From positions 186,001 to 250,000 of the forward strand of contig NZ_CP030848.1 in assembly GCF_008274825.1 (NCBI RefSeq): 64,000 bases of DNA, written 5' to 3'. A program made the position numbers and the translations under genes. The DNA comes from Sphingobacterium hotanense. Lineage in GTDB: Bacteria > Bacteroidota > Bacteroidia > Sphingobacteriales > Sphingobacteriaceae. A model generated the notes under the pieces. The model was not told where the DNA came from and made no database searches. It saw nothing but the letters and a program-made list of their open reading frames with translations. Below are positions 8,954-17,179 of this stretch, piece by piece; positions within the stretch are counted from its first letter, which is position 1; every line of letters starts with the position of its first letter.

Positions 8954-10285
8954 ATGAGAACAGCGATTATCGTTCCAGGAGTGACTGATCTGAATAAGGG
9001 GGATCAAGCATTGGTCTGGGAAAGTTATAGACTTGTTAAAGACACAGAGCTTTTTGATGATATTTATGTCCTATCCAATGGAGATACACCGGAAGAAGAA
9101 AATGAACTTTGCTCGCAAACGAAGGAAAAAGGGATCAAACTGATCTCCAACATTATTAAACATCCTCGAAGAGGACAACACCTGAAAGATAAAATTATCC
9201 ACGAGGGCAAGCTTGATTTTATTAAACAAGTAAAAAATGCTTCTCTTGATTATATTTCTCGATCGTTTTTGATTAACAATGCAAAAAAGCTCAGTTTATT
9301 GAAGAGATTATATTCAGCAGATGTTGTTAAGACCGTCGAAATTTTCTCAAAATGTCACACTGTTTTCGTAAAAGGTGGAGGGTTCATCCATGCCCATGGT
9401 GAGAGAACTGCACCATACGTTATATGGTATTTATTGTTTTATGTTAACTTGGCCAAGTCGTTAGGAAAGAAAGTCGTTTTTTTGCCGAATTCGTATGGTC
9501 CGTTTGAGGGCTTATTTGTTAAAGAGCAAGTTATAGCTGCCTTCTCGAAGATGGAGCTTAAATTGGCCAGGGAACATATATCTGCGCAAGCATTAGGTGA
9601 TTTGCTAGATGAACCTATCAAAATACTTCCGGATTTGGGGTTTTATCTGCAACCAAAATCTAAAGAATTCGGGGCTAATGTGCTTCGCGAATATTTGCAG
9701 AGAGATAATCAGAAATTGAAAGTTGGAATTACAATTCGGCCTTGGAGATTCCCAGGAAAGAGTAACTCGGATCTATTGTATGAAAAGTATATTCAGTCCA
9801 TTTTCTCCTTGGTTAAACAACTCGTTTCGAGGAACTATCAAGTTTTGTTTTTCAATCAATCTATGGGGCCAAATACTCACGAGGATGATAGGAATGCAAT
9901 TAGATATTTAACACAAAAGCTTGATAAGAACGATTTTATTTGGGTCGACAAGAATTTTACTTGTGAAGAATTGAAGTCGGTTTATTCGAACTTAGATTTT
10001 TTTGTTGGGACACGATTTCATTCAGTGATTTTTTCTATGACTTCTTGTGTTCCATCAATCGCAATAGCTTATGGAGGAAACAAGGGGAGAGGAATAATGC
10101 AAGACTTTAATTTGTCTGAATATGTAATCCACATCGACGACGTGAACAAGGAAGACTTGTTAGAAATGTTTTTGCGTCTCGAGCAGAATAAAGACTTAGT
10201 GATAAAAACATTGCAGGAACGCGTGAAGACTCTGGAAAATAAAAGAATAGAAACAATTGAATTAATCAAAGAAAGGATTCTCTGA
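8954..10285 (+). CDS. Polysaccharide pyruvyl transferase family protein
   Basis: A 443-residue protein matching the polysaccharide pyruvyl transferase (CsaB/WcaK) family. It has the N-terminal NKGDQALVWES (Asn-Lys-Gly-Asp motif), a central FVKGGGFIHAHG, and a C-terminal VGTRFHSVIFS followed by AIAYGGNKGRGIMQDF. These enzymes transfer pyruvate from PEP as a ketal onto a sugar; some members instead act as glycosyltransferases. Either way it would add a decoration, and a pyruvyl group would add negative charge. The following gene starts at its last base (1-bp overlap), so the two are translationally coupled. Confidence 0.83.
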   Translation: MRTAIIVPGVTDLNKGDQALVWESYRLVKDTELFDDIYVLSNGDTPEEENELCSQTKEKGIKLISNIIKHPRRGQHLKDKIIHEGKLDFIKQVKNASLDYISRSFLINNAKKLSLLKRLYSADVVKTVEIFSKCHTVFVKGGGFIHAHGERTAPYVIWYLLFYVNLAKSLGKKVVFLPNSYGPFEGLFVKEQVIAAFSKMELKLAREHISAQALGDLLDEPIKILPDLGFYLQPKSKEFGANVLREYLQRDNQKLKVGITIRPWRFPGKSNSDLLYEKYIQSIFSLVKQLVSRNYQVLFFNQSMGPNTHEDDRNAIRYLTQKLDKNDFIWVDKNFTCEELKSVYSNLDFFVGTRFHSVIFSMTSCVPSIAIAYGGNKGRGIMQDFNLSEYVIHIDDVNKEDLLEMFLRLEQNKDLVIKTLQERVKTLENKRIETIELIKERIL

Positions 10286-11382
10286 TGAAGGTTCTTCAAG
10301 TTGTTTCAATATCGTTTTCATTGAAATATTTTATTGGTAACCAATTTAAATACTTTAAGGATCGAGGTGTGAGATTTTATGTTTCATGCTCACCGTCGGA
10401 TTCTCTCGATTCTTATGCAGACGAAATGGGATTTTCTGTGTTTCCTGTTGAAATATCTAGATCTATTTCACCGCTGCAAGATTTAAAGTCAATATTCAAA
10501 TTATACAAATATATCAAAGAAAATGATTTCGATGTTGTTATTGCACATTCCCCGAAAGGTGGGTTAGTAGGGATGATTAGTTCGTTTTTGGCAAAAACAC
10601 CGAAACGTGTTTTTTTTCGGCATGGATTAGTTTTTGAAACCTCTTCAGGTTTAAAAAGGCAATTGCTTATTTTCATTGAGAAGCTTACAAGCCGATGTGC
10701 GCATACAGTGGTTAATGTAAGCCAGTCGGTTCAGGACGAAGCTATTAAACTTTCTTTAAACAGGCAAGAGAAAAATTTGATATTGGGAAGAGGTACCTGC
10801 AACGGCATTAATATCGATAATTTTAAGCCCAGACAAAAAGTTCGTTATATAAGTGAAACTGTTGTCGGATTTGTTGGAAGGTTAAGTAATGACAAAGGAA
10901 TTACAGAGCTAGTTGGATCGTGGGAACTTCTTCTCAAGAAATACAAAAACATTAGGTTGCTTTTGATAGGACCAATAGATGATCGTGACGGATTAGTGCC
11001 TGAAACATTAGATAAAATTGATAAATTGGAGTCAATTGAATATTTAGGTGCTGTAGACGATACGTCTCGACTCTACAATGATATGGATATTTTTGTTTTG
11101 CCTTCATATAGAGAAGGATTCCCTACTGTAACCCTCGAAGCATCCGCATCTGCACTTCCGATTGTTACAACAAAAAAAACAGGTTGTATTGATTCTATCA
11201 TTGAAAATCACACGGGTATTTTCACAGAGCTTAATCCGGAGGCAATAGCTGGGGCCATTGAATTTTATATTCTTAACAAAGATGTCGCTATTCAACATGG
11301 GGACAATGGGCGTAAGTTCGTCGTAGACAATTTTAGTGAAGAAAAAATCTATAATATTATCGATGAAAAGCTGTTATCATGA
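10285..11382 (+). CDS. GT4-family glycosyltransferase (PglA-like)
   Basis: A 365-residue GT-B enzyme. The N-terminus resembles the Glycos_transf_4-like group of PglA-type enzymes (DVVIAHSPKGGLVGMISS, then FFRHGLVF). The C-terminal catalytic lobe has VVGFVGRLSNDKGITELV, LLLIGPIDDRDGL and SYREGFPTVTLEASASALP with the GT4 glutamates. PglA-type enzymes add the second sugar to an undecaprenyl-linked bacillosamine-type sugar. The nearby QuiNAc-type pathway makes a similar second-step role plausible here, as an inference. It overlaps the next gene by 4 bp. Confidence 0.86.
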   Translation: MKVLQVVSISFSLKYFIGNQFKYFKDRGVRFYVSCSPSDSLDSYADEMGFSVFPVEISRSISPLQDLKSIFKLYKYIKENDFDVVIAHSPKGGLVGMISSFLAKTPKRVFFRHGLVFETSSGLKRQLLIFIEKLTSRCAHTVVNVSQSVQDEAIKLSLNRQEKNLILGRGTCNGINIDNFKPRQKVRYISETVVGFVGRLSNDKGITELVGSWELLLKKYKNIRLLLIGPIDDRDGLVPETLDKIDKLESIEYLGAVDDTSRLYNDMDIFVLPSYREGFPTVTLEASASALPIVTTKKTGCIDSIIENHTGIFTELNPEAIAGAIEFYILNKDVAIQHGDNGRKFVVDNFSEEKIYNIIDEKLLS

Positions 11383-12290
11383 AAGTGTGTATTTTAGGTA
11401 GTACTGGATTTCTCGGCAGACGATTGACAAAGTCATTGATCGGAGCTGAAGGAGTTTCAATTAGACAAGACGATTGGAAAACCAAGTTTTCTGATTATGA
11501 TATTATTATCAACTTGATAGGAAAAGCACATGATCATCAGGGAATTGCTTCAGAGAAAGATTATTATGATTCAAATTATACTATTCCTAAAAGAGTATTT
11601 CATGAGTTTTTGAAGTCTAGCGCGAAAGTCTTTATTCATATTAGCTCAATTGCTGCAGTCGAAGAATATTCAACGGACAAAATGCTGAGTGAAGAAAGTG
11701 AATGCAACCCCCAAAGCTTTTATGGCATGTCGAAACATAAGGCAGAGGTGTGGCTGATGTCGCAAACGTTACCAGACAATAAAAAAGTCTTCATTTTAAG
11801 GCCGCCAATGATTCATGGACCTGAAGACAAGGGGAATTTGGCTATTTTGTTTAAGTTTGTTTCAAGGGGTATCCCATATCCGTTGATGGCTTTTGATAAT
11901 AAGCGGACATTTTTATCAATTGATAATTTTTGTTTTTTTATTGAACGTATTTGCAGTAATTATAGGATTTTAGAATCAGGAATATACCATATCTCCGATG
12001 ATGAAGCAATTTCCACAAAAGAGATAATCAAAATGATTCAAGATGTTACAGGGACAAATTCGAGAAATCTTTGTATTCCGAGAGGTTTAGTAAAGTTTTT
12101 GGCTAAGTGCGGTGATTTATTTGGACTTCCCTTGAACAGCAAACGATTAATGAAATTGACAAATACGCTTTTGGTTTCTAACCGGAAGATAAAGTCAGCT
12201 ATAAATGTCGAATGTCTTCCCGACTCCGGATTGGCGGGGTTGAGGAAAACTATTGATTCATTCTATTTTACTGAAAAATCTCGTTTTTAA
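11379..12290 (+). CDS. NAD-dependent epimerase/dehydratase, WbpV-like 4-ketoreductase
   Basis: A 303-residue extended SDR. The nucleotide-binding motif GSTGFLGRRL is at residues 7-16 and the active-site YGMSK is at Y115/K119. It ends with a helical cap (EIIKMIQDVTG). It resembles WbpV-type reductases that convert UDP-4-keto-6-deoxy-GlcNAc to UDP-QuiNAc (or FucNAc). The matching first enzyme, a FlaA1/WbpM-like 4,6-dehydratase, is at 17180-19120, and the likely sugar-phosphate transferase follows directly. Stereochemistry cannot be decided from sequence. Confidence 0.82.
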   Translation: MKVCILGSTGFLGRRLTKSLIGAEGVSIRQDDWKTKFSDYDIIINLIGKAHDHQGIASEKDYYDSNYTIPKRVFHEFLKSSAKVFIHISSIAAVEEYSTDKMLSEESECNPQSFYGMSKHKAEVWLMSQTLPDNKKVFILRPPMIHGPEDKGNLAILFKFVSRGIPYPLMAFDNKRTFLSIDNFCFFIERICSNYRILESGIYHISDDEAISTKEIIKMIQDVTGTNSRNLCIPRGLVKFLAKCGDLFGLPLNSKRLMKLTNTLLVSNRKIKSAINVECLPDSGLAGLRKTIDSFYFTEKSRF

Positions 12291-12304
12291 AAATGTAATT
12301 ATAT

Positions 12305-13270
12305 ATGGAATATTTAGCACTTTTCCTAACGTTGCTTTTTATAGAATTACTATATTTTAAAGTTGCGAAAAAATTTAACATAATCGATAAACCGAATCTA
12401 AGATCTTCTCATGAACATCTAACTTTGCGGGGGGGGGGTATTATATTCTATATAGCTGCGGCTAGCCAGTTTATTACTTCAGAATTCGAATTCCCATGGT
12501 TTTTTATTGGATTAACTTCCATGGCTGTGATTTCTTTTGTTGACGATGTTGTTAGTTTGTCGAATAAAATTCGGATATTCGTCCATTTCGCAGCAGTCAT
12601 ATTGATAGCAGTCCAATTACACGTCTTTTCGATGCCTTGGTATTATATAGTTATCGGATTTGTCGTCGTAGTAGGTGTTATCAATGCTTATAACTTTATG
12701 GACGGAATAAATGGTATGACTGCCTGTTATAGCCTTTCTGTTGGTGCGCTATTACTGTTGGTCAACTATGAAGTAAATTTTATAGAATCAAATTTTATCA
12801 TTTATCCATTAATCGGAGTAATGGTTTTTGCAATTTTCAATTTCAGAACGATTGCCAAAACGTTTGCAGGTGACGTGGGATCCGTCTCAATAGCCTTCAT
12901 TTTAATGTTTTGTTTTGCGAAATTGATATTAAAGACGGGAGACTATATCTATATTCTGTTTTTAACACTTTATGGACTCGATACAGTTTGGACTATCATT
13001 AGAAGATTCACCTTGGGTGAAAGTATCTTCGAAGCGCATCGCTCCCATTTGTACCAGTACTTAGGTAATGAAGTCGGTTGTAGTAAATTATTGATTTCTT
13101 TTTTGTATGCGGTGCTTCAATTTGGAATTGGGTTGTTAGTAATTTGGATTTCACAATTCGACTTTAGTGTTCAGATTGTTTTTTCAGTTGTTTTGTTGTC
13201 GGTATTAAGCGTTGTTTATTTAATTTTGAAGCGAATGATAATTAGGAAATATATTTTCAAGGTACTGTAA
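12305..13270 (+). CDS. MraY/WecA-family sugar-1-phosphate transferase (WbpL-like), initiates repeat unit
   Basis: A polytopic protein of 321 residues with about ten membrane helices. Family motifs are the early RGGGIIFY (residues 42-49), SFVDDVVSL (Asp pair), NAYNFMDGINGMTA and the cytoplasmic FAGDVGSVSIAF, with the late EAHRSHLYQ holding the conserved His. These enzymes put HexNAc-1-P on undecaprenyl phosphate. WbpL-like members use UDP-FucNAc or QuiNAc, consistent with the WbpV- and WbpM-like neighbours. The codons for RGGG contain a 10-G homopolymer that could switch the gene off by slippage (see findings). It shares its last base with the next gene. Confidence 0.9.
   Translation: MEYLALFLTLLFIELLYFKVAKKFNIIDKPNLRSSHEHLTLRGGGIIFYIAAASQFITSEFEFPWFFIGLTSMAVISFVDDVVSLSNKIRIFVHFAAVILIAVQLHVFSMPWYYIVIGFVVVVGVINAYNFMDGINGMTACYSLSVGALLLLVNYEVNFIESNFIIYPLIGVMVFAIFNFRTIAKTFAGDVGSVSIAFILMFCFAKLILKTGDYIYILFLTLYGLDTVWTIIRRFTLGESIFEAHRSHLYQYLGNEVGCSKLLISFLYAVLQFGIGLLVIWISQFDFSVQIVFSVVLLSVLSVVYLILKRMIIRKYIFKVL
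12429..12438 (+). repeat. 10-G homopolymer inside the initiating transferase gene
   Basis: Ten consecutive G residues encode the end of Arg42 and Gly43-Gly45 in the conserved RGGG motif. In this AT-rich DNA such a tract is exceptional. Gain or loss of one G would shift the frame after residue 45 and abolish the enzyme. This is seen directly; phase variation is inferred. Confidence 0.95.
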
Positions 13271-13695
13271 TGATGTGGAAAATTATTAAAGGCGGAGCTT
13301 CTCGGGACGAACGGGGGCAAATTCGGTTCGTTAACGATTTCGATACGTCTGAAACAAAAAGATTCTATTTGATAAAGAATTCAGATCAAGAAATGACTAG
13401 AGGATGGAGGGGTCATAAAATCGAACAGAGATGGTTTTTCGCTGTAACGGGGGCGTTTCGTGTATGGTTGGTTAAAATTGACAACTGGGTCAGTCCGAAT
13501 AAGAATTTGCCGATGGAACAGGTTCTGTTATCCTCAACTGACGATTGTGTGTTGTATGTTCCACCAGGATACGCAACAGCCTTAGAAGTGATAGAACCTG
13601 AAAGTGAACTTTTAGTTTTTGCAGATCATCACTTGAAACACGCTGTTGTGGATGACTATACTTTTAGCTTAGATTATTTTATTAAGTCGAACTAA
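13270..13695 (+). CDS. WxcM/FdtA-like sugar cupin (possible 3,4-ketoisomerase-like protein)
   Basis: A 141-residue single-domain cupin. Recognisable family features are the N-terminal GGASRDERGQIRFVNDFD, a central RGWRGHKIEQRWFFAVTG and VLYVPPGYATAL. FdtA/QdtA enzymes isomerise dTDP-4-keto-6-deoxyglucose and have a RGxHAHK motif with two catalytic His. Here the first His position reads Arg and only the second His remains. The protein may therefore have a different substrate or only a binding role. Starts at the last base of the transferase gene and ends the first operon block. Confidence 0.75.
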   Translation: MMWKIIKGGASRDERGQIRFVNDFDTSETKRFYLIKNSDQEMTRGWRGHKIEQRWFFAVTGAFRVWLVKIDNWVSPNKNLPMEQVLLSSTDDCVLYVPPGYATALEVIEPESELLVFADHHLKHAVVDDYTFSLDYFIKSN

Positions 13696-13753
13696 CGCTG
13701 AGATCTAAATATTAATTAGTATTTAGCTGCTATTTTAGTGTTCTAAACTCAGG

Positions 13754-13783
13754 TTGGACCAATTTTTGATTACGTTGACCAAT
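13754..13783 (+). promoter_or_regulatory. Repeated TTG(G)ACCAAT motif upstream of the export genes
   Basis: Two copies of a TTGGACCAATTTTT / TTGACCAATATTT motif lie in the 100-bp gap before the Wza-like gene, and a third (TTGACCAATTTG, 14559-14570) precedes the Wzc-like gene. Repeats of this kind could be operator sites or promoter -33 elements. No matched -7 box was fixed, so the function is unassigned. Confidence 0.3.
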
Positions 13784-13795
13784 ATTTAAATTGTA

Positions 13796-14554
13796 ATGAG
13801 GATATATCTTTACTTAATTCTCGCGATAAGTTTATTTACTTCTTGCGCTTCTCGGAAAGATCTGGTTTATTTTCAGCCAGATTCTACTGCTCTGACGACT
13901 TCTTATGAACTTAATGCTCCAAAGCTACAGCCGGGCGACATTTTGGCAATTTCGGTTACAGCCGACGACGTTAGGGCAACACTCCCATTTAATCAAATTT
14001 CGCCATATAATAGTAATGGTACTATTCAAAACACAAACCCCTTTATTCCTACCTATGTTATCGATTTAGAGGGCAACATTGATTTTCCTAAAATTGGGCC
14101 GTTGAAATTGGGAGGGAAGACTCGTGCTGAGGCAATCAATATTATTAAAACGGAAGTTAGTAAGTTTATAGTGAATCCGGGCGTAAGTATCGAGATTAGA
14201 AATTTCCGGATAACGGTTTTAGGCGAGGTAAGAAATCCTGGGACATTTCAAATCACGAATGATCGAATAACAGTTTTAGAAGCATTAGGTCTCGCTGGCG
14301 ATTTAACAATCAACGGAGTTAGGAACAATATATTGGTGATACGTGAGTTAGATGGAGAAAAATCGGAATATAGACTTGATCTAACAAGAAGGGAGTCATT
14401 AAATTCTCCAGCGTATTATTTAATGCAAAATGATGTAATTTATGTTGAACCAAATGGTGCTAGAATCCAATCATCTAAGTATACGCAAAATACCTCGATA
14501 TTTGTTTCTATTGCTAGTGTAGTTATCACTGTAATTTCGGTATTAACTCGATAA
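13796..14554 (+). CDS. Wza-like polysaccharide export outer-membrane lipoprotein
   Basis: A 252-residue lipoprotein (signal peptide with SLFTSC, predicted lipidated C17). It has the Poly_export domain (LQPGDILAISVTADD) and then SLBB-type segments (FPKIGPLKLGGKTRAEAINII and FRITVLGEVRNPGTFQI). The C-terminal hydrophobic stretch (SIFVSIASVVITVISVLT) could be the membrane-spanning helix. Members form the periplasmic/outer-membrane channel that works with the Wzc-type co-polymerase encoded 18 bp downstream. Confidence 0.93.
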   Translation: MRIYLYLILAISLFTSCASRKDLVYFQPDSTALTTSYELNAPKLQPGDILAISVTADDVRATLPFNQISPYNSNGTIQNTNPFIPTYVIDLEGNIDFPKIGPLKLGGKTRAEAINIIKTEVSKFIVNPGVSIEIRNFRITVLGEVRNPGTFQITNDRITVLEALGLAGDLTINGVRNNILVIRELDGEKSEYRLDLTRRESLNSPAYYLMQNDVIYVEPNGARIQSSKYTQNTSIFVSIASVVITVISVLTR

Positions 14555-14572
14555 TTATTTGACCAATTTGAT

Positions 14573-16966
14573 ATGAACGATAAAACAACAAATATCATTA
14601 ACGAGAATCAGGAAACAAATTTAAAACAGCTTATCGAACAATATTTTTTTTATTGGAGGTGGTTTGTTATATCAATTTTTGTTTGTATGGCGCTCACGTT
14701 AATCTACCTAAGGTACGCCAAACCAACATTTTTAGTTGATGCAAAGATTCTTCTTCAGGATGAAAAGCAAGCTTCTGGAGATATGGCGGGATTAACTGAA
14801 TTGGCCAACCTCGGCGGTTTGGGGAGTTCGTCAACTGCGTTCGTCAACGATCAAATGGAGGTGATTCGTTCAAGAAGAATCATGCGTAAGGTAGTTACGG
14901 CGAATAGACTTCAAATTACTTATTATAGCAAAGGCAAAATAAGATCTTCGGAACTGCTCGAAAACAGGTCTCCCATTAGATTAGTTTTATTAGAGCCTAG
15001 TCATCCACGATTGGATTCATTATCATATAAGATCACTGTTAGTAAAAATGGAGCAGATTTTACAATAAAGGATGATCTTGGTGAAGTAATAAAGTACCAA
15101 TTGGGAAAGACAATTAATTCTCCAATTGGCAAAATTATGTTAATCCCTCAAAAAAATAATGCGTTTGAGGGGGATTTATTAATTTCTTACGTTCCAATTG
15201 ATAAGTCGATTGATGCGCTTCGTCGAAATATTGTCGTTCAGCCTAATAAGGAAAAGCAGTCTTTTCTTATTAACTTCTCGTTGATACATGCGTCAAAAGA
15301 AAAGGGAGTTTTAGTATTGAACTCTTTGATTGATCAATATAATAAAGACGCGACTGAAGATAAAGCTTTAGTTACTCGAGCCACATCAGCATTTATAAAT
15401 TCGCGACTCGAATTGATATCTAAAGATTTAGAGTCGGCAGATTCCAAAGTTGCGGATTTCAAGGATCGAAATAACATAGTCGATATGTCTACGGAAGCTC
15501 AATCGTATTTACAGAGTGCAACTACTAACGAACAAAAACTTGTTGAATTTCAGACGCAACTAAGATTAGCTGACATGATGAGAACTGCAGTCACAGAAGA
15601 TAATTCGTCGCTGCTACCTTCAAATATAGGGCTGAATGATCCCTCGATTCAGAGTAATATCAAAAGTTATAACGATTTAGTTTTAGAACGCGAAGATTTG
15701 TTGCGATCTGCTACACCCGATAATCCTATTGTCAAAAACATAAATAACAATATTAGTGAGATTAATAAAAACCTAAAGATTTCACTAGATAATTTTAGGA
15801 ACGTTTTGCAAGGTAATGTCAACGCCTTAGTCGCACAGAAACAGAAATTTGAAGGGAAGCTCAGTCAACTTCCTAACCAAGAGAGAGGTTTTAAGGATAT
15901 TGCCAGACAGCAACAAATTGTAGAGTCACTCTATTTATTCCTTTTACAAAAAAGAGAAGAAACTGAGATAAAAGCTTCGGCAACTCCTGCTAACTTAAAG
16001 ATTGTAGATGAAGCGTATGCTTATTCAGAGCCAGTTTCGCCAAAGCGTACCTTGTATCTTCTTGGAGCGTTAGTATTCGGACTTTTAGTTCCTTTCGCAA
16101 TACTCTATATTAAATTCCTGCTAGATAATAAAGTGCATTCTCGCAAAGATATTGAAGAAAGATTCAATGCTCCAATACTTGGTGAAATTCCTACCTCGGA
16201 AGATCCAGTTGTCAAAGACAACGATCGGTCGTCTCTTGCTGAGGCCTTCCGTATCTTGAGAACGAACATAGCATTTATGCTAGGTTCTAAGAAGGATTCC
16301 GCAGTGATCTTTGTGACATCAACAACATCTGGTGAAGGTAAATCTTTCGTTTCAACGAACCTTTCTCGAATTTTGGCGATGTCGGGTAAAAAGGTTTTAC
16401 TTATCGGTGCGGATATTCGATCGCCAAAAGTTTTGGATTATCTTGGCCTTTCCCATTTGCAGCATACAAATATTGGCATTACACAATATCTGATCAACCC
16501 GGAGATGCCCGTTGAAAACATTATCATTAAGAAGCCCGCCCCATACGATTTCGATATTATCTATTCCGGATATATCGCACCAAATCCAGCAGAACTTTTG
16601 ATGAATGGACACTTCAATGAGGTAATTGAATTCGGACGTACGAACTATGATTTCGTTATTGTGGATACTGCTCCAGTGAGCTTAGTAACTGATACATTGC
16701 TTATTGCTGAAAATGCTGACTTAACCATGTATGTGACACGTGCGAATTACCTCGATAAGCGCTTGCTAAATGTTCCAAAAGAACTTTACGAGGACGGCAA
16801 GTTGAAGAACATGGCAGTCGTATTAAATGATGTGGACTTTGCTCGCGGCTATGGCTATGGTTACGGCTATGGTTATGGTTACGGTTATGTCGATTCTGGC
16901 TCAGTATCCTTAAGGGCAAAATTGAAGAAACAGCTTCGCTCTCTGTTTGGGAGTAAGAAAAAATAA
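14573..16966 (+). CDS. Wzc-like polysaccharide co-polymerase and tyrosine autokinase
   Basis: A 797-residue BY-kinase. An N-terminal Wzz domain with a membrane segment near residues 27-47 is followed by a long periplasmic coiled-coil part and a second membrane segment near 490-515. The cytoplasmic kinase has Walker A (TTSGEGKS near 584-591), Walker A' (LLIGADIRSP) and Walker B (FVIVDTAPV near 693). The C-terminus has seven Gly-Tyr repeats (tyrosines 760-772), the autophosphorylation cluster. It controls chain length and export with the Wza-like protein. Most BY-kinases have a less regular tyrosine cluster than this perfect (GY)7. Confidence 0.94.
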   Translation: MNDKTTNIINENQETNLKQLIEQYFFYWRWFVISIFVCMALTLIYLRYAKPTFLVDAKILLQDEKQASGDMAGLTELANLGGLGSSSTAFVNDQMEVIRSRRIMRKVVTANRLQITYYSKGKIRSSELLENRSPIRLVLLEPSHPRLDSLSYKITVSKNGADFTIKDDLGEVIKYQLGKTINSPIGKIMLIPQKNNAFEGDLLISYVPIDKSIDALRRNIVVQPNKEKQSFLINFSLIHASKEKGVLVLNSLIDQYNKDATEDKALVTRATSAFINSRLELISKDLESADSKVADFKDRNNIVDMSTEAQSYLQSATTNEQKLVEFQTQLRLADMMRTAVTEDNSSLLPSNIGLNDPSIQSNIKSYNDLVLEREDLLRSATPDNPIVKNINNNISEINKNLKISLDNFRNVLQGNVNALVAQKQKFEGKLSQLPNQERGFKDIARQQQIVESLYLFLLQKREETEIKASATPANLKIVDEAYAYSEPVSPKRTLYLLGALVFGLLVPFAILYIKFLLDNKVHSRKDIEERFNAPILGEIPTSEDPVVKDNDRSSLAEAFRILRTNIAFMLGSKKDSAVIFVTSTTSGEGKSFVSTNLSRILAMSGKKVLLIGADIRSPKVLDYLGLSHLQHTNIGITQYLINPEMPVENIIIKKPAPYDFDIIYSGYIAPNPAELLMNGHFNEVIEFGRTNYDFVIVDTAPVSLVTDTLLIAENADLTMYVTRANYLDKRLLNVPKELYEDGKLKNMAVVLNDVDFARGYGYGYGYGYGYGYVDSGSVSLRAKLKKQLRSLFGSKKK
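16847..16888 (+). repeat. Seven-unit hexanucleotide repeat coding (Gly-Tyr)7
   Basis: Seven GGY-TAY units (42 bp) near the 3' end of the BY-kinase gene, with silent variation in third positions (ggc/ggt, tat/tac). The number of units sets the number of phosphorylatable tyrosines. The repeat stays in frame on unit gain or loss. Confidence 0.95.
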
Positions 16967-16975
16967 TGAAAACTT

Positions 16976-17003
16976 GAAGAGGTAGACGAAGTTCTACCTC
17001 TTC
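16976..17003 (+). terminator. Inverted repeat after the Wzc-like gene
   Basis: A perfect 11-bp stem (GAAGAGGTAGA / TCTACCTCTTC) with a 6-nt loop, 10 bp after the stop codon. There is no long T tract, so it is either a weak terminator or an mRNA 3'-end stabiliser. It separates the export genes from the dehydratase gene. Confidence 0.6.
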
Positions 17004-17179
17004 ATTATCAATAGACTACTGATTCCTACGAATTTCCCCGATTCGTTCTCAAAGTCTGAGCAGGCTGATTATTGCAATGTGGCATTAACTTTGTTCGAAC
17101 CTCATCATGTTGTATTCGGTCGGTGTTTTTACTTCAGCAGCTATAATCTTCACCTATCACTATCGTAAAACTCTAGAAA

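Noticed and set aside
16701-16919. - strand frame with His/Asn-rich repeats (72 residues)
   Set aside because: It is only the antisense reading of the (GY)7 repeat in the Wzc-like gene.
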